Shown here piece by piece: positions 42,103-52,868 of a DNA stretch of 64,000 nucleotides; within the stretch, counting starts at the first letter, position 1; every line of letters begins with the position of its first letter. Position numbers and translations under genes: made by a program. The stretch is from an uncultured Acinetobacter sp. (GTDB lineage: Bacteria; Pseudomonadota; Gammaproteobacteria; Pseudomonadales; Moraxellaceae). The stretch spans positions 1 to 64,000 of the forward strand of contig NZ_CANQLZ010000003.1 of the NCBI RefSeq assembly GCF_947624825.1. The letters are read 5' to 3'. Below the pieces are notes generated by a model that saw nothing but the letters and a program-made list of their open reading frames with translations, searched no databases and was not told the origin of the DNA.

Positions 42103-43362
42103 ATGAAAATCGTGGTATTTGGAAAGACCTTGTATGCAGGTGTTATGAGCGCTTTATTGGCTGAATCAGGGCATCAAGTCTATTGGTGTGATCATTTGGC
42201 AGAATATCTAAATTTTGAGGATCATTTTGAAGATCACTTATTAAAAGTCATGCTGATTAAACAAAAACGAATTGGCTTTTTAAAGCAATGTGATTTTGAT
42301 GCCTTAGACACCGACATTGATACATATTGGTTCTGTTTGAGCCCCTATGAAGAACAACAGGCTATTCGCCTTGCTCAACGTCTTCAACAGCGGCATATCA
42401 TTCATCCTAAATTGATGATTAACACAGCGACCTTTGGTCTGTATGGCACAGCTCAGCTACAGGATATTTTAAACCAAGATGAATGGGTCTACTTACCAGA
42501 TAATATCCGAGAAGGTAAGGCATTAAGCAGCTTCACTGACGCAGAACAATTGGTGGTCGGTTGTGATTGCAAACACACATTAAGCAAGGTGCAAGAGCTA
42601 TTGCGAGCATTATTTCCACAGCCGCAACAATATATTTGTATGCCCATTTTGGATGCTGAATTTAGCAAATTGAGTGTTTCAGGCATGTTGGGGGCCAGAA
42701 TCAGTTTTATTAATGACTTAGCCACTGTGGCTGAAAAAATTGGTGTTGATATTCAACATGTACGCGCCAGTATGGCAGCCGATCCTCGGATTGGGGGCAA
42801 TTACTTATTTCCAGGCATTGGCTTTGGTGGTGAGAATTTTTCACATGACATTTTAACCCTAACGCGTGCTGTGGCAGATGCAGGGGGGAAAAGTCGTTTA
42901 TTAGAACAGGTATGGCAAATTAATGAAGAACAAAAAGAGTTGTTGTTTCGCAAACTCTGGGCCTACTTTCACGGCGAATTAAACGGCAAAACCATTGCTA
43001 TTTGGGGTGCTGCGTATAAAGAAAATACCGCAAGCATTCACCAATCTGCCATTCATCCCATGCTTGCAGCGTTGTGGGCACAAGGCGCGGTTATTCGCTT
43101 ACACGATCCTGCAGCTTTACAAAGTATTGCCAGCATGTATGGCGAGCGCGAAGATTTGATTTTGTGTGAGCAGCAATATGACGCCATTAGCGATGCACAT
43201 GCTTTGTGTGTGTTAACGCCATGGCGGCAATATTGGAGCTTAGATTATCGTCAACTGGTCAATCGTATGCAGCACCCTTTATTACTTGATGGGCGCAATA
43301 TGTATCATCCTGAATATGTCAAAAATCAAGGTTTAGCTTATATTGGGGTCGGACGACAATGA
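42103..43362 (+). CDS. UDP-glucose 6-dehydrogenase-like protein with altered active site
   Basis: The protein has the three-domain layout of UDP-glucose dehydrogenases, with '[11 protein letters not shown]', '[20 protein letters not shown]' and '[17 protein letters not shown]' aligned to Ugd. Key residues differ. The catalytic loop reads 'GGENFSHD' in place of GGxCxPKD, so the nucleophilic Cys and the following Lys are gone. 'LPDNIREG' replaces 'SPEFLREG'. The N-terminal '[11 protein letters not shown]' lacks the usual GTGYVG. It probably does not oxidise UDP-glucose by the usual route. It starts 16 bp after galU and overlaps pgi by 4 bp. Confidence 0.8.
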   Translation: MKIVVFGKTLYAGVMSALLAESGHQVYWCDHLAEYLNFEDHFEDHLLKVMLIKQKRIGFLKQCDFDALDTDIDTYWFCLSPYEEQQAIRLAQRLQQRHIIHPKLMINTATFGLYGTAQLQDILNQDEWVYLPDNIREGKALSSFTDAEQLVVGCDCKHTLSKVQELLRALFPQPQQYICMPILDAEFSKLSVSGMLGARISFINDLATVAEKIGVDIQHVRASMAADPRIGGNYLFPGIGFGGENFSHDILTLTRAVADAGGKSRLLEQVWQINEEQKELLFRKLWAYFHGELNGKTIAIWGAAYKENTASIHQSAIHPMLAALWAQGAVIRLHDPAALQSIASMYGEREDLILCEQQYDAISDAHALCVLTPWRQYWSLDYRQLVNRMQHPLLLDGRNMYHPEYVKNQGLAYIGVGRQ

Positions 43363-44981
43363 GTCAAGAACAACGTTTACACGCGCTTGCCCAAGATATG
43401 CGTCAGCGCCATTTATATGATTTATTTTTACAAGAACAACAACGCTTTGAGCGTTTATCGGTACAACATGAGCAAATCATTTTTGATTTTAGTAAACAGC
43501 GTTTAAATGATGAGGTATTGGATGAATTAATTGGCTTTGCCAAAACCAAACAACTTGAGACTTGGATTGAACAACTTTTTTCACAACAAAAAATTAACTA
43601 CACCGAACAACGTGCTGCCATGCATTGGGCTTTACGTTTACCTGAATATAGCGAGCGACATCAAGATTTAAGTACTGAGGTACACGCACAACTGCAACGT
43701 ATGTTTGCTTTGGTTGAGCAGATTCATGCCGGTCAATATCGTGGTGTTACAGGACAAGTGATTCAAGATGTGGTCAATATTGGCGTAGGTGGCTCAGACC
43801 TTGGCCCAATGATGGTCAGTCATGCTTTAGCAGATTTTAAATGCCAAACAGCCAAAGGCCTAAATCTACACTTTGTTTCGACCATGGATGGCAGTCAGTT
43901 GTCTGATATTTTGCAACACCTACGACCTGAAACGACCTTATTTATTGTTTCCTCAAAATCATTTAGCACTATTGATACCTTATCTAATGCCCAAACCGCC
44001 CGACTATGGTTAAGTGCCAGTCTTGGGGAGCAAAGTTTGTTCTTAAAGCATCATTTTATTGGCATCTCAACCCGTGCCGACAAAATGACAGCATGGGGAA
44101 TTACCCCAGACAAACAATTCTTGCTTTGGGATTGGGTCGGTGGGCGCTATTCGTTATGGTCATGTATTGGTCTTCCGATTGCCTTAAGTATTGGTGTGGC
44201 ACAGTTTAAGCGGTTGTTGGCGGGTGCATATTCTGTCGATCAACATTTCCAATTGGCCGATTTTCGACAAAACATTCCAGTTTTAATGGCATTAATTGGC
44301 ATGTGGAATATCAATTTTTTACAGATCAATACCCACGCTGTTTTGCCTTATGATGGACGCTTAAAATATTTCACCTCGTATTTACAGCAACTTGAAATGG
44401 AATCCAACGGTAAATCCATTCAGCGCAATCATCAGCCTGTTGAGATGAATACTTGTCCGATTATTTGGGGGGAAGTCGGACCCAATGCACAACACGCATT
44501 TTATCAATTGTTGCATCAAGGTACCAATCAAGTCAGTTGTGATTTTATTGCACCGATTCATCGTTATGATCAGCAACAGTTTCAGCTTGAAAATGCCAAT
44601 TCCTTGATTGAACAACATTATTTGGCTTTATCCAATTGTCTAGCACAATCGCGTTTATTGGCTTTTGGCAATCATGCCTTAGAAAATGAAGACCTTGATC
44701 AACTGCCAGTGTATCAACACTATAGCGGTAATCAACCCAGTAGCACTGTACTAATGAAATCTTTAGAGCCTTATTCTTTAGGTATGCTGATTGCGCTGTA
44801 TGAGCATAAAGTGTTTGTACAATCGGTACTTTGGAATATTAACCCCTTTGATCAATGGGGCGTTGAAAAAGGCAAACAAATTGCCAATAGCTTATTGCCC
44901 GTATTGACCCATGCGCATGCTGATTTATCACATTTAGATGCTTCTACCCGTGGATTAATTCAAAGCATCCAAATGTTTTAA
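43359..44981 (+). CDS. pgi: Glucose-6-phosphate isomerase (Pgi)
   Basis: This enzyme interconverts glucose 6-phosphate and fructose 6-phosphate. Family signatures are '[15 protein letters not shown]', '[10 protein letters not shown]', '[11 protein letters not shown]' and '[10 protein letters not shown]', with the catalytic His in 'GTNQVSCDF' to 'HRYD' regions and the C-terminal '[12 protein letters not shown]'. At 540 residues it is full length. Its ATGA start overlaps the ugd-like stop. In Acinetobacter this module often sits at the end of the capsule locus; no capsule genes are present here. Confidence 0.95.
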   Translation: MSQEQRLHALAQDMRQRHLYDLFLQEQQRFERLSVQHEQIIFDFSKQRLNDEVLDELIGFAKTKQLETWIEQLFSQQKINYTEQRAAMHWALRLPEYSERHQDLSTEVHAQLQRMFALVEQIHAGQYRGVTGQVIQDVVNIGVGGSDLGPMMVSHALADFKCQTAKGLNLHFVSTMDGSQLSDILQHLRPETTLFIVSSKSFSTIDTLSNAQTARLWLSASLGEQSLFLKHHFIGISTRADKMTAWGITPDKQFLLWDWVGGRYSLWSCIGLPIALSIGVAQFKRLLAGAYSVDQHFQLADFRQNIPVLMALIGMWNINFLQINTHAVLPYDGRLKYFTSYLQQLEMESNGKSIQRNHQPVEMNTCPIIWGEVGPNAQHAFYQLLHQGTNQVSCDFIAPIHRYDQQQFQLENANSLIEQHYLALSNCLAQSRLLAFGNHALENEDLDQLPVYQHYSGNQPSSTVLMKSLEPYSLGMLIALYEHKVFVQSVLWNINPFDQWGVEKGKQIANSLLPVLTHAHADLSHLDASTRGLIQSIQMF

Positions 44982-44994
44982 GCCTAAACACACC

Positions 44995-46359
44995 TTAGCC
45001 ATGTAAGTTAATTAAATCTGTAAGCATTTGAATATAATCTTCGATCGGCTGTGGTTGTTGCTCGGTTCGTGTTTCAATATTCAAACGCAACAGGGGTTCA
45101 GTGTTTGAGGCGCGAATATTAAAACGCCAAGCACCAAAATCAAAGCCTAAGCCGTCGGTGTCATCAAGCTTAAGTACTTGGTCTGCAAAGTGCTGCTTTA
45201 ACGCCAAAATAGTACTTTGGCTATCTTTGACTGTAAAATTGATTTCGCCACTACATGGAAAACGCTGCTGCATAGTTTGGGTTAAGGCGGATAGCGGCAG
45301 CTGCTGCGTTGAGAGTAGATTCATCATCAATAGCCAAGGAATCATGCCACTGTCGCAGTAACCAAAATCACGAAAATAATGATGCGCACTCATCTCGCCG
45401 CCATAAATCGCATTTTCTTGTCGCATAACCTGCTTGATATAGGCATGCCCAGATTGGGAAGCTACAGCAATCCCTTGATGTTGCTCGATAATATCAATTG
45501 TGTTCCAAATTAAGCGTGAATCATGCACAATTTTTTGTTGAGGTGCTTGTTGTAAAAAAGCTTGTGCCAACAGACCCACCATGTAATAACCCTCGATGAA
45601 TTGACCTTGCTCATCAAAGAAAAAACAGCGGTCAAAGTCACCGTCCCATGCCACACCAAAATCCGCATGGTGTTCAAGCACAGCTTCACGGGTAGCAATG
45701 CGATTTTCAACCAGCATAGGATTAGGAATACCCATTGGAAAATGACCATCAGGATGATGTTGAATTTTAATTAGTTCAATGGGCAAATTGTGTGCCATAA
45801 ACGCAGCTTCTAAAGCATCAACAATGTGGCCGGCTGCACCATGACCGGGATTGGTGACAATTTTAAGCGGTTTAAGCTTTGGCTTTAGATAACCCATCAA
45901 GTGGGCAATATATTGCGGCACAATATCATACTTTTGACACTCACCTTGACGGCTAGGCAGGAGAAAGTCAGCGTTTTGCATGTACGCTTCTAGCTGGGTT
46001 AAACCGGTGTCTTTGCCAATGGGGCGGGCTTGTTTTCCCACCAATTTCATACCGTTATAGTCCAAGGGATTATGGCTTGCTGTAATTTCAATGCCACCCT
46101 CAACATCTAAGGCAAGTGCTGCAAAATAGACCTCTTCTGTGCCTGCTAAGCCTAAATCGAGGACATCAACACCGCCATCATTTAAACCATGAATGAGGGC
46201 TGTCTTAAGACTGTTGCTGCTTAAACGTACATCAGCGCCAACCGCAATGGTCTGAGGTTGAAACACATCAGCATAGGCACGCCCTAATGTATAGGCAAAT
46301 TTCGGGGTAATTTGTGTATCGAGTTTGCCACGAATATCATAGGCCTTAAAAGCAGTCAT
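44995..46359 (-). CDS. pgm: Phosphomannomutase/phosphoglucomutase
   Basis: This alpha-D-phosphohexomutase moves phosphate between C1 and C6 of glucose or mannose. The phosphoserine loop is 'ITASHNPLDYNGMK', the metal loop 'AWDGDFDRCFFFD', the sugar-binding loop 'YGGEMSAHHYF', and the phosphate-binding 'RASNTEPLLRLNIE'. The GEMSxH form suits a bifunctional AlgC/ManB-type enzyme. It has 454 residues and converges with pgi. It would feed GalU and, with Pgi, trehalose and cell-surface sugar synthesis. Confidence 0.93.
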   Translation of the reverse strand: MTAFKAYDIRGKLDTQITPKFAYTLGRAYADVFQPQTIAVGADVRLSSNSLKTALIHGLNDGGVDVLDLGLAGTEEVYFAALALDVEGGIEITASHNPLDYNGMKLVGKQARPIGKDTGLTQLEAYMQNADFLLPSRQGECQKYDIVPQYIAHLMGYLKPKLKPLKIVTNPGHGAAGHIVDALEAAFMAHNLPIELIKIQHHPDGHFPMGIPNPMLVENRIATREAVLEHHADFGVAWDGDFDRCFFFDEQGQFIEGYYMVGLLAQAFLQQAPQQKIVHDSRLIWNTIDIIEQHQGIAVASQSGHAYIKQVMRQENAIYGGEMSAHHYFRDFGYCDSGMIPWLLMMNLLSTQQLPLSALTQTMQQRFPCSGEINFTVKDSQSTILALKQHFADQVLKLDDTDGLGFDFGAWRFNIRASNTEPLLRLNIETRTEQQPQPIEDYIQMLTDLINLHG

Positions 46360-46524
46360 TATTATCTATCTCATTATTTTATAATAAAAATTAAGCTAAC
46401 AGCGTTTTTTGCTACTTTGGGTAACTAATCATTACTTTTTGTTAAGTTAAGCTTCGTTTCATCAGTGCTGATGTGCTGAAAGACTTGACATCCTGCTCAA
46501 TTTCTCGGTAAATATCTGCACACC

Positions 46525-46626
46525 TTAAGGCAGGGGAGTCTCCAAAGAGACTGAGAGGCTAGATGAGTATCACTCGAGCTAGCGACCCTTTGAACCTGAC
46601 CCAGTTAATGCTGGCGTAGGAAGACC
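46525..46626 (+). promoter_or_regulatory. TPP (thi-box) riboswitch
   Basis: Conserved blocks are present: GGGGAGTC, ACTGAGAGGCT, GACCCTTTGAACCTGA and CAGTTAATGCTGGCGTAGG. It senses thiamine pyrophosphate and represses the thi genes that follow. About 60 nt downstream, CATGGGTCTCTTTTTT can pair with AAGACCAT at the aptamer end to form a bulged terminator, so control may be by early termination. The rest of 46360-46728 has no gene. Confidence 0.95.
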
Positions 46627-46728
46627 ATCTTGATTTTATCAGCGCATATCCATTGTGCTGACTTCATTATTCCTGTACGTCGCATGGGTCTCTTTTTTGG
46701 AGATCAACATGTTATTTGAGTTTAGTGT

Positions 46729-47649
46729 ATGAGCCACTGGTCAATTTTGGGCAGTGGGGTCAGTGCGCTTTGTGTTGCCACCGCATTGCGCGCCCACGGC
46801 GAATCGATTGAAATCATTGTCAGTGAGCAGCCAAGTGCTTCACATTTTGCCGGCGGCATGCTCGCCCCTTTTTGTGAAGCAGAAGCCGCGCCTCATTTTA
46901 AAAGTTTATATGACTTTGATGCAATTAAATGGTGGAAGCGTTATACCCAGCAAGTCATTCAACGTGGCACGTTGGTACTTGCGCCACAACGCGATCATGC
47001 TGAACTTTCCCGTTTTGCAGCGCGTACCGTCCAGCATGAAAGGGTAGTACCTGCGCAACTTGAAGCAGATTTAGCACACTTTGCGCAGGGCTTGTTTTTT
47101 AAAAATGAAGCACATCTTGATCCACGCTTGGCTTTAGCTGAGTTAAAACATCATTTAATCCAACACGATGTACCCATCCATCAAGGGCAAGCGAGCGGTC
47201 GGATTATTGATTGCCGCGGGATCTATGCACAAGATCAGCTACCACTGCGTGCTGTACGTGGCGAGATGTTAATTTTAGAACAACCTGAATTACACCTCTC
47301 ACGTCCAATCCGTTTCTTGCATCCACGTTTTGCCTGTTATTTGGTGCCACGCCAAAATGGCCAATTTATGTTGGGTGCCACCATGCTTGAAAGTGATTCA
47401 CGCCAACCCATTAGTGTACGGAGCAGCATGGAATTGTTAAATGCAGCCTATGCCATTCATCCAGCTTTTGCTGAAGCGCATATTGTTGAAACAGGTATTG
47501 GCTTACGTCCTGCTTATCAAGACAATATTCCAAAAATTAACTATCACCATCAAATTTTTTATATCAATGGTATGCACCGTCATGGCTTTTTGTGTGCGCC
47601 ATGGCTTGCTGAAAAACTCGTTCAACAACTTGCAGGGAGCGCAACATGA
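46729..47649 (+). CDS. thiO: Glycine oxidase (ThiO)
   Basis: This FAD-dependent D-amino-acid-oxidase-type enzyme makes iminoglycine for the thiazole ring of thiamine. The FAD site is 'WSILGSGVSALCVATAL', followed by 'FAGGMLAPFCEAE'. 'LRAVRGEMLIL', 'VPRQNGQFMLGATM' and 'GLRPAYQDNIP' are typical of ThiO. At 306 residues it is a little short. It is first in the operon after the TPP riboswitch and overlaps thiS by 4 bp. Confidence 0.9.
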   Translation: MSHWSILGSGVSALCVATALRAHGESIEIIVSEQPSASHFAGGMLAPFCEAEAAPHFKSLYDFDAIKWWKRYTQQVIQRGTLVLAPQRDHAELSRFAARTVQHERVVPAQLEADLAHFAQGLFFKNEAHLDPRLALAELKHHLIQHDVPIHQGQASGRIIDCRGIYAQDQLPLRAVRGEMLILEQPELHLSRPIRFLHPRFACYLVPRQNGQFMLGATMLESDSRQPISVRSSMELLNAAYAIHPAFAEAHIVETGIGLRPAYQDNIPKINYHHQIFYINGMHRHGFLCAPWLAEKLVQQLAGSAT

Positions 47650-47843
47650 ATATTTATTTAAATGGTCAAGCAATTGACACCCAAAGCTTAAATCTTGCTG
47701 ATTTACTGCTTGAGCAGCATATAGATGCCAATGTGGTTGCCACAGCAATAGAGGGTGATTTTATCCCACGTAGCCAATATCACTGTACGCCTTTAATAGC
47801 AGGACAAAAAATTGAAGTCCTTGCACCAATGCAAGGGGGTTAA
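47646..47843 (+). CDS. thiS: Sulfur carrier protein ThiS
   Basis: This 65-residue ubiquitin-fold carrier ends in the required Gly-Gly ('EVLAPMQGG'). The C-terminus is adenylated and thiocarboxylated and then gives sulfur to ThiG. ATGA overlap with thiO and 1 bp before thiG show a coupled operon. Confidence 0.93.
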   Translation: MNIYLNGQAIDTQSLNLADLLLEQHIDANVVATAIEGDFIPRSQYHCTPLIAGQKIEVLAPMQGG

Positions 47844-47844
47844 G

Positions 47845-48603
47845 ATGCAAGTTTATGGAACTCAACTACAATCGCGCCTGTTTTTAGGTACAGCGGGTTA
47901 TCCATCGCCTGAAACACTGCTACAGGCAATTCAAAGCGCTGATGTAGATGTAATTACGGTCAGTTTGCGCCGTGAAGGTTCCGGTGGACAAGGCTTTCGT
48001 GAATTATTAAAGCAGGTCAAATGCCGTTTTTTACCCAATACAGCAGGCTGCTATAGTGTTAAAGAGGCGGTCACCACAGCGCACATGGCACGTGAAGTGT
48101 TTAATACTCCATGGATTAAACTTGAAGTGATTGGGCATCCCGATACCTTACAACCCAATCCATTTGCCTTGGTTGAAGCAGCAAAAATTTTAAGCCAAGA
48201 GGGTTTTCAGGTGTTTCCTTATACCACTGATGATCTGATTGTGGCTGAAAAATTGCTTGAAGCCGGTTGTGAAGTACTGATGCCATGGGGTGCACCGATT
48301 GGTTCCGGTCAAGGCTTATGTCATATAGAAGCGCTACAACGTATGCGCCATTATTTTCCACAGACACCGCTGATTATTGATGCAGGCATTGGTGCACCTA
48401 GTCATGCAGCATTGGCGTTAGAAATGGGCTTTGATGCCGTATTGCTTAATACCGCAGTTGCACAAGCCCAAGACCCAGTAGCCATGGCACAAGCATTTGC
48501 GCTTGCAGTACAGGCAGGTCATGGGGCTTATCAGGCCGGCTTAATGCCAAAACGCGATTTAGCCCAAGCCTCAACGCCACTATTTGGCTTAGCGGAGTTT
48601 TAA
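47845..48603 (+). CDS. thiG: Thiazole synthase (ThiG)
   Basis: This TIM-barrel enzyme forms the thiazole phosphate from deoxyxylulose 5-phosphate, iminoglycine and ThiS thiocarboxylate. The Schiff-base Lys is in 'PWIKLEVIG'. '[11 protein letters not shown]', '[14 protein letters not shown]', '[12 protein letters not shown]' and 'VLLNTAVA' are family signatures. The track ORF starts at 47812 inside thiS. AAGGGGG and the ATG at 47845 give the normal N-terminus '[12 protein letters not shown]'. Length is 252 residues. Confidence 0.95.
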   Translation: MQVYGTQLQSRLFLGTAGYPSPETLLQAIQSADVDVITVSLRREGSGGQGFRELLKQVKCRFLPNTAGCYSVKEAVTTAHMAREVFNTPWIKLEVIGHPDTLQPNPFALVEAAKILSQEGFQVFPYTTDDLIVAEKLLEAGCEVLMPWGAPIGSGQGLCHIEALQRMRHYFPQTPLIIDAGIGAPSHAALALEMGFDAVLLNTAVAQAQDPVAMAQAFALAVQAGHGAYQAGLMPKRDLAQASTPLFGLAEF

Positions 48604-48604
48604 C

Positions 48605-49561
48605 ATGCCAAATCAACGCTATATCCGCCAAATGCAAATGCCACAGGTGGGTGAGCTAGGACAACAACGCTTACAACAGGCAAAGGTTTTGGTGGTGGGT
48701 GCAGGTGGGCTAGCAGCGTCATTACTGCCCATTTTGGCAGCCAGTGGTGTCGGCTATTTAAGGCTATATGATGCAGATCGGGTGGAATTATCTAATTTAC
48801 ATCGGCAAATTTTGTTTCGCATGTCAGACATTGGCGAGTATAAAGTCCTTGCAGCGCAACAACACTTACAGCAACTCAACCCCGAAGTATATGTAGATGC
48901 TGTACCTCAGCACATCGACAGCACTACCTTACAAGCGGCCTTGGTGGATATTGATATCGTGGTGGATGCCGCAGATCGTTTTGCCACCACCTATTTATTG
49001 TCAGATGCCTGTCATGCAGGAAAAATTCCGTTAATTAGTGCTTCGGTATTAGCGGAACAAGGCTATGTGGGTGGCTTTTGTGGTACAACAGCACCGAGCT
49101 ATCGTGCTTTGTTTCCTGAGTTACCGCATCAAGCTGCTTCTTGTCACAGCGCAGGTGTACTGGCTTCCAGTGTCGCCACTTTGGCCAGTTTGCAAGCACA
49201 TATGGTGCTGAATGTCCTATTACAGGCCAAAAAATCGGCCTTGGGTCAGTTGTTAGGTTTAGATTTAGCCACGTGGCACATCAGCAGCATGCGCTTTGAT
49301 CAACTGCCAGAACCTGAGGAAAGTCACATGTGGCTTGATCGTGCTCAACTTGGTGCAGATGACGTCATTTTAGAATTACGCGACCCCACCGAAATAGCAT
49401 TTCCAATCACAGGGGCAATTTACGTTAAGCTCGATACTTTGCCCATACAGGTCACGTCTCAACGGGTGGTATGTGTATGTAAAAGCGGAATCCGTGCTGC
49501 AAAAGCCGCCAAAATCTTAAAACAGCGTGGTTTTGCAACGGTGTATATTTTAGCGGATTAA
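48605..49561 (+). CDS. thiF: ThiF/MoeB/HesA-type adenylyltransferase with C-terminal rhodanese-like part
   Basis: This E1-like enzyme probably adenylates the ThiS C-terminus. 'VLVVGAGGLAASLLPILAA' binds ATP, with 'LYDADRVELSNLHRQILF' and 'VVDAADRF' as conserved segments. The CxxC zinc pairs of E. coli ThiF and MoeB are absent. The last 90 residues look like a short rhodanese domain with 'VCVCKSGIRAAKAA' as the active-site loop, as in MoeB-rhodanese (MOCS3-like) fusions, so one protein may both activate and sulfurate ThiS. It might also serve molybdopterin synthesis. It starts 1 bp after thiG. Confidence 0.82.
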   Translation: MPNQRYIRQMQMPQVGELGQQRLQQAKVLVVGAGGLAASLLPILAASGVGYLRLYDADRVELSNLHRQILFRMSDIGEYKVLAAQQHLQQLNPEVYVDAVPQHIDSTTLQAALVDIDIVVDAADRFATTYLLSDACHAGKIPLISASVLAEQGYVGGFCGTTAPSYRALFPELPHQAASCHSAGVLASSVATLASLQAHMVLNVLLQAKKSALGQLLGLDLATWHISSMRFDQLPEPEESHMWLDRAQLGADDVILELRDPTEIAFPITGAIYVKLDTLPIQVTSQRVVCVCKSGIRAAKAAKILKQRGFATVYILAD

Positions 49562-49567
49562 AATCTC

Positions 49568-49598
49568 TTGACCTTCCTATCATGGGAAGGTTTATTCT
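49568..49598 (+). promoter_or_regulatory. CueR-type copper promoter of copA
   Basis: TTGACC (-35) and TATTCT (-10) are 19 bp apart, the long spacer of MerR-family promoters. The spacer region holds the dyad ACCTTCC-N7-GGAAGGT, nearly the same as the E. coli CueR box. The cueR-like gene is downstream of copA in the same operon. Confidence 0.88.
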
Positions 49599-49631
49599 AT
49601 GTGTAAGGCTTGGTAGGTAAAGGATAGAACA

Positions 49632-52265
49632 ATGCAATCGGTTCAACTACAAATTTTAGGCATGACCTGTGCCTCTTGTGTAGCACGGGTTGAAAAAGCC
49701 TTAAATAAAGTTGAAGGCGTGACTGCGCATGTCAACCTTGCTACCGAACGCGCCGATGTGCAGGCTGAACAGCTTGATTATCTTGCCTTGCAAAAGGCGG
49801 TGCAAAGAGCAGGCTTTGATTTAGCAGTGCATTGTTATGAGTTAAATATTCAAGGCATGACTTGTGCCTCTTGCGTTGCACGCGTTGAAAAAGCCTTAAA
49901 AAAAGTTGCAGGGGTACTACAAGCTCATGTCAATTTAGCCACTGAACAGGCACAGGTCCATGCTTTAAGCAGCATTACGCAGCAGCAACTGATTCAAGCC
50001 GTACAAAAATCAGGATTTGATGTTCGTTTAGCGCAGATTCAATTACATATTGTGGGCATGAGCTGTGCCTCTTGTGTGGCGCGGGTTGAAAAAGCTTTAA
50101 AAAAAGTGGTGGGTGTGAGCAATGCGCAAGTTAATTTAAGCACTGAACAAGCCACGATTACTGTTGAGCATGTGGTGGACCCTGAACTTTTGATTCAACA
50201 GGTTAAAAAATCCGGTTTTGACGCCTATTTAACTCAAGATGCTCCACAGGATGGAAAACAACAGCAACAGCACCATTTAAAACGTGATTTAATCCTTGCA
50301 ACGGTTTTAGCGTTGCCTGTCTTTATTTTGGAAATGGGTGGACATTTAATCCCTGCTTTTCATCATTGGATTTTATCAACACTCGGACAATACAACAGTT
50401 GGGTGCTGCAATGGCTACTCACTAGCATAATTTTAATTGTTCCGGGACGGCATTTTTATCAAAAAGGCTTCAGCGCACTTTGGCGCTTACATCCTGATAT
50501 GAACTCTTTGGTTGCAATCGGCACACTTGCCGCCTATAGCTACTCGGTGGTCGCGACGTTTTTACCCCATCTCTTACCTGCTGCAAGCTTAAATGTATAT
50601 TTTGAAGCTGCCGCCGTGATTGTAGCGCTGGTGTTACTTGGGCGTTATTTTGAAGCACGTGCCAAAGGTCGCACCTCGCTTGCGATTCAACATTTGCTTG
50701 GTTTACAGCCTAAGACTGCGCATATTGAACAAGATGGGCAAAGCGTTGAAATTGCCATTCAAAATGTCCAAGCCAAGATGATGCTTTTGGTACGTCCCGG
50801 AGAGCGAATTGCCACAGATGGACAGATTGTAGAAGGGCAAAGCTTTGTAGATGAATCCATGATCAGTGGCGAACCCATGGCAGTGACCAAACAGGTCGGT
50901 GACGCCGTGGTGGCCGGTACCATTAACCAAAATGGTTACTTGAAAGTGCGTGTAACCGCTGTGGGACAAGATACGCTTTTGGCACAGATTATTCGTATGG
51001 TAGAACAGGCACAAGGCGGGAAATTACCCATCCAAGCCTTGATTGATCAAGTGACTTCGTGGTTTGTGCCGGTGGTTATGCTCTTGTCTGTACTGACCTT
51101 TATCGTATGGTGGTTATTTGGTCCGCAACCGAGTCTGAGCTTTGCTTTGGTCAATGCTGTGGCGGTGTTAATTATTGCCTGTCCCTGTGCGATGGGATTG
51201 GCAACACCCACCTCCATTATGGTGGGTACAGGACGCGGCGCGGAATTAGGCATCTTATTTCGCCAAGGTCAAGCCCTGCAACTGTTACAACAAGCCAAAG
51301 TGGTGGCTTTTGATAAGACAGGCACATTAACTGAAGGCAAGCCTCAGCTCACCGATGTACATGTGCTTGAGCATTTTGACGAGCAACGCGTGTTAAGTTT
51401 GGTTGCGGCAGTAGAACGACAATCTGAACATCCCATTGCACATGCCATTGTCAAAGCTGCAGATGATTTAGCACTGCCGTATTATCATGCCACAGACTTT
51501 CAAGCCCACGTGGGCTATGGTATTCAAGCTTGTGTTGACGGACATACCTTGCATATTGGCGCTGAACGTCTGATGCAACAACTCAACATTGACACCCAAC
51601 AGCTGCTCGCTTTAAGCCAAGAGTGGGGGCAAGCAGCCAAAACCCCGATTTTTATTGCCATTGATCAACAACTTGCGGGAATTTTAGCTGTTGCAGACCC
51701 GATTAAGCCAAGCAGTATCTCTGCCATTCAGGCATTGCATGAGCGAGGTATTCAGGTCGCTATGATTACAGGCGACCAACAGCACACAGCGCAAGCGATT
51801 GCCAAACAGTTAAAGATTGATCAGGTGATTGCCGAAGTTTTACCTGCAGGCAAAGTGACTGCCATTCAGGCATTACAACAATACGGACATGTGGCATTTG
51901 TGGGCGATGGGATTAACGATGCACCTGCCTTAGCACAAGCAGATATTGGAATTGCGGTGGGTACAGGTACTGATATTGCCATTGAAGCAGCAGAAGTGGT
52001 GCTGATGTCAGGTCATCTACACGGCGTCGCCAATGCCATTGCATTAAGTCATGCCACAATGAACAATATTCGCCAAAATTTATTTTGGGCGTTTATCTAC
52101 AATGCTGCACTGATTCCAATTGCAGCAGGTTTACTCTATCCAATGTTTGGCATTTTATTGTCGCCAATGTTTGCTGCTGCTGCCATGGCCTTATCCTCTG
52201 TGTTTGTGCTGAGCAATGCGTTACGTTTACGCGGTTTTCAGGCCCAATATGAGATAAAAACATGA
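49632..52265 (+). CDS. copA: Copper-exporting P1B-type ATPase (CopA) with three metal-binding domains
   Basis: This inner-membrane Cu(I) exporter has three N-terminal HMA domains with 'GMTCASC', 'GMTCASC' and 'GMSCASC' (about residues 1-200). The transmembrane copper site is '[11 protein letters not shown]', the phosphorylation site 'DKTGTLTEG', with 'SEHPIAHAI' and '[16 protein letters not shown]'. Most proteobacterial CopA proteins have one or two HMA domains, so three is on the high side. It has 877 residues. It overlaps the cueR-like gene (ATGA) and has a CueR-type promoter. Confidence 0.95.
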   Translation: MQSVQLQILGMTCASCVARVEKALNKVEGVTAHVNLATERADVQAEQLDYLALQKAVQRAGFDLAVHCYELNIQGMTCASCVARVEKALKKVAGVLQAHVNLATEQAQVHALSSITQQQLIQAVQKSGFDVRLAQIQLHIVGMSCASCVARVEKALKKVVGVSNAQVNLSTEQATITVEHVVDPELLIQQVKKSGFDAYLTQDAPQDGKQQQQHHLKRDLILATVLALPVFILEMGGHLIPAFHHWILSTLGQYNSWVLQWLLTSIILIVPGRHFYQKGFSALWRLHPDMNSLVAIGTLAAYSYSVVATFLPHLLPAASLNVYFEAAAVIVALVLLGRYFEARAKGRTSLAIQHLLGLQPKTAHIEQDGQSVEIAIQNVQAKMMLLVRPGERIATDGQIVEGQSFVDESMISGEPMAVTKQVGDAVVAGTINQNGYLKVRVTAVGQDTLLAQIIRMVEQAQGGKLPIQALIDQVTSWFVPVVMLLSVLTFIVWWLFGPQPSLSFALVNAVAVLIIACPCAMGLATPTSIMVGTGRGAELGILFRQGQALQLLQQAKVVAFDKTGTLTEGKPQLTDVHVLEHFDEQRVLSLVAAVERQSEHPIAHAIVKAADDLALPYYHATDFQAHVGYGIQACVDGHTLHIGAERLMQQLNIDTQQLLALSQEWGQAAKTPIFIAIDQQLAGILAVADPIKPSSISAIQALHERGIQVAMITGDQQHTAQAIAKQLKIDQVIAEVLPAGKVTAIQALQQYGHVAFVGDGINDAPALAQADIGIAVGTGTDIAIEAAEVVLMSGHLHGVANAIALSHATMNNIRQNLFWAFIYNAALIPIAAGLLYPMFGILLSPMFAAAAMALSSVFVLSNALRLRGFQAQYEIKT

Positions 52266-52846
52266 ACATTGGTTTGGTGGCTGCGCAAAGCGGTATTTCA
52301 GCCAAAATGATTCGTTATTATGAACAGATCGGCTTAATTCAAGCCACACGGCGTGCCAATGGTTATCGAGAATATACCCCACAGCACGTAGAAACCTTAA
52401 AATTCATTAAAAATGCCCGTGAATTAGGTTTTGATTTGAACAAAATTCAAACCCTATTAGCACTATGGCACAATCCGGCGCGCACCAGCCGTGAGGTAAA
52501 GGCACTGACCTTATCACACATTATCGCGTTGGATGAAAAGATTCATAGCCTACAACAAATGCGTCAAAAATTAACTCAATCGCTGGTGCAGTGTCGTGGT
52601 GATGACACCCCTGAATGTAGTATTTTAACTCAAATCTTAGGAGAAACGAGCATGAAATTTCATATTGATAACATGACCTGTGGCGGTTGCGCACGCAGTG
52701 TCACAGCCACCATTCAAGATCTCGACCCAAACGCACAAGTGAATATTGATGTTGCCAGCAAATTGGTTGAAATTGAGAGCCAACTTGATGCAGCACAACT
52801 CATTGCCGCTTTAACAGAAGATGGTTTTCCGCCAGTTTCTGTTTAA
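52262..52846 (+). CDS. cueR: CueR-like MerR regulator fused in frame to a CopZ-like domain
   Basis: Residues 1-130 are a MerR-family copper sensor: '[16 protein letters not shown]' is the HTH, followed by the dimer helix and the metal loop '[12 protein letters not shown]' with two Cys residues. Residues 131-194 are a CopZ-like copper chaperone ('[13 protein letters not shown]'). There is no stop between them. A good Shine-Dalgarno (TAGGAG) lies 9 nt before the ATG at 52652, so the chaperone may also be made alone. Separate cueR and copZ genes are usual, so this looks like loss of the cueR stop. Confidence 0.88.
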   Translation: MNIGLVAAQSGISAKMIRYYEQIGLIQATRRANGYREYTPQHVETLKFIKNARELGFDLNKIQTLLALWHNPARTSREVKALTLSHIIALDEKIHSLQQMRQKLTQSLVQCRGDDTPECSILTQILGETSMKFHIDNMTCGGCARSVTATIQDLDPNAQVNIDVASKLVEIESQLDAAQLIAALTEDGFPPVSV

Positions 52847-52868
52847 ATAACAGCAGGTATGCTTAAAA

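Noticed and set aside
49571-49591. Hairpin ACCTTCC/GGAAGGT as a terminator after the thiF-like gene
   Set aside because: It is framed by TTGACC and TATTCT at 19-bp spacing and matches the CueR operator before copA, and it has no real U-run.
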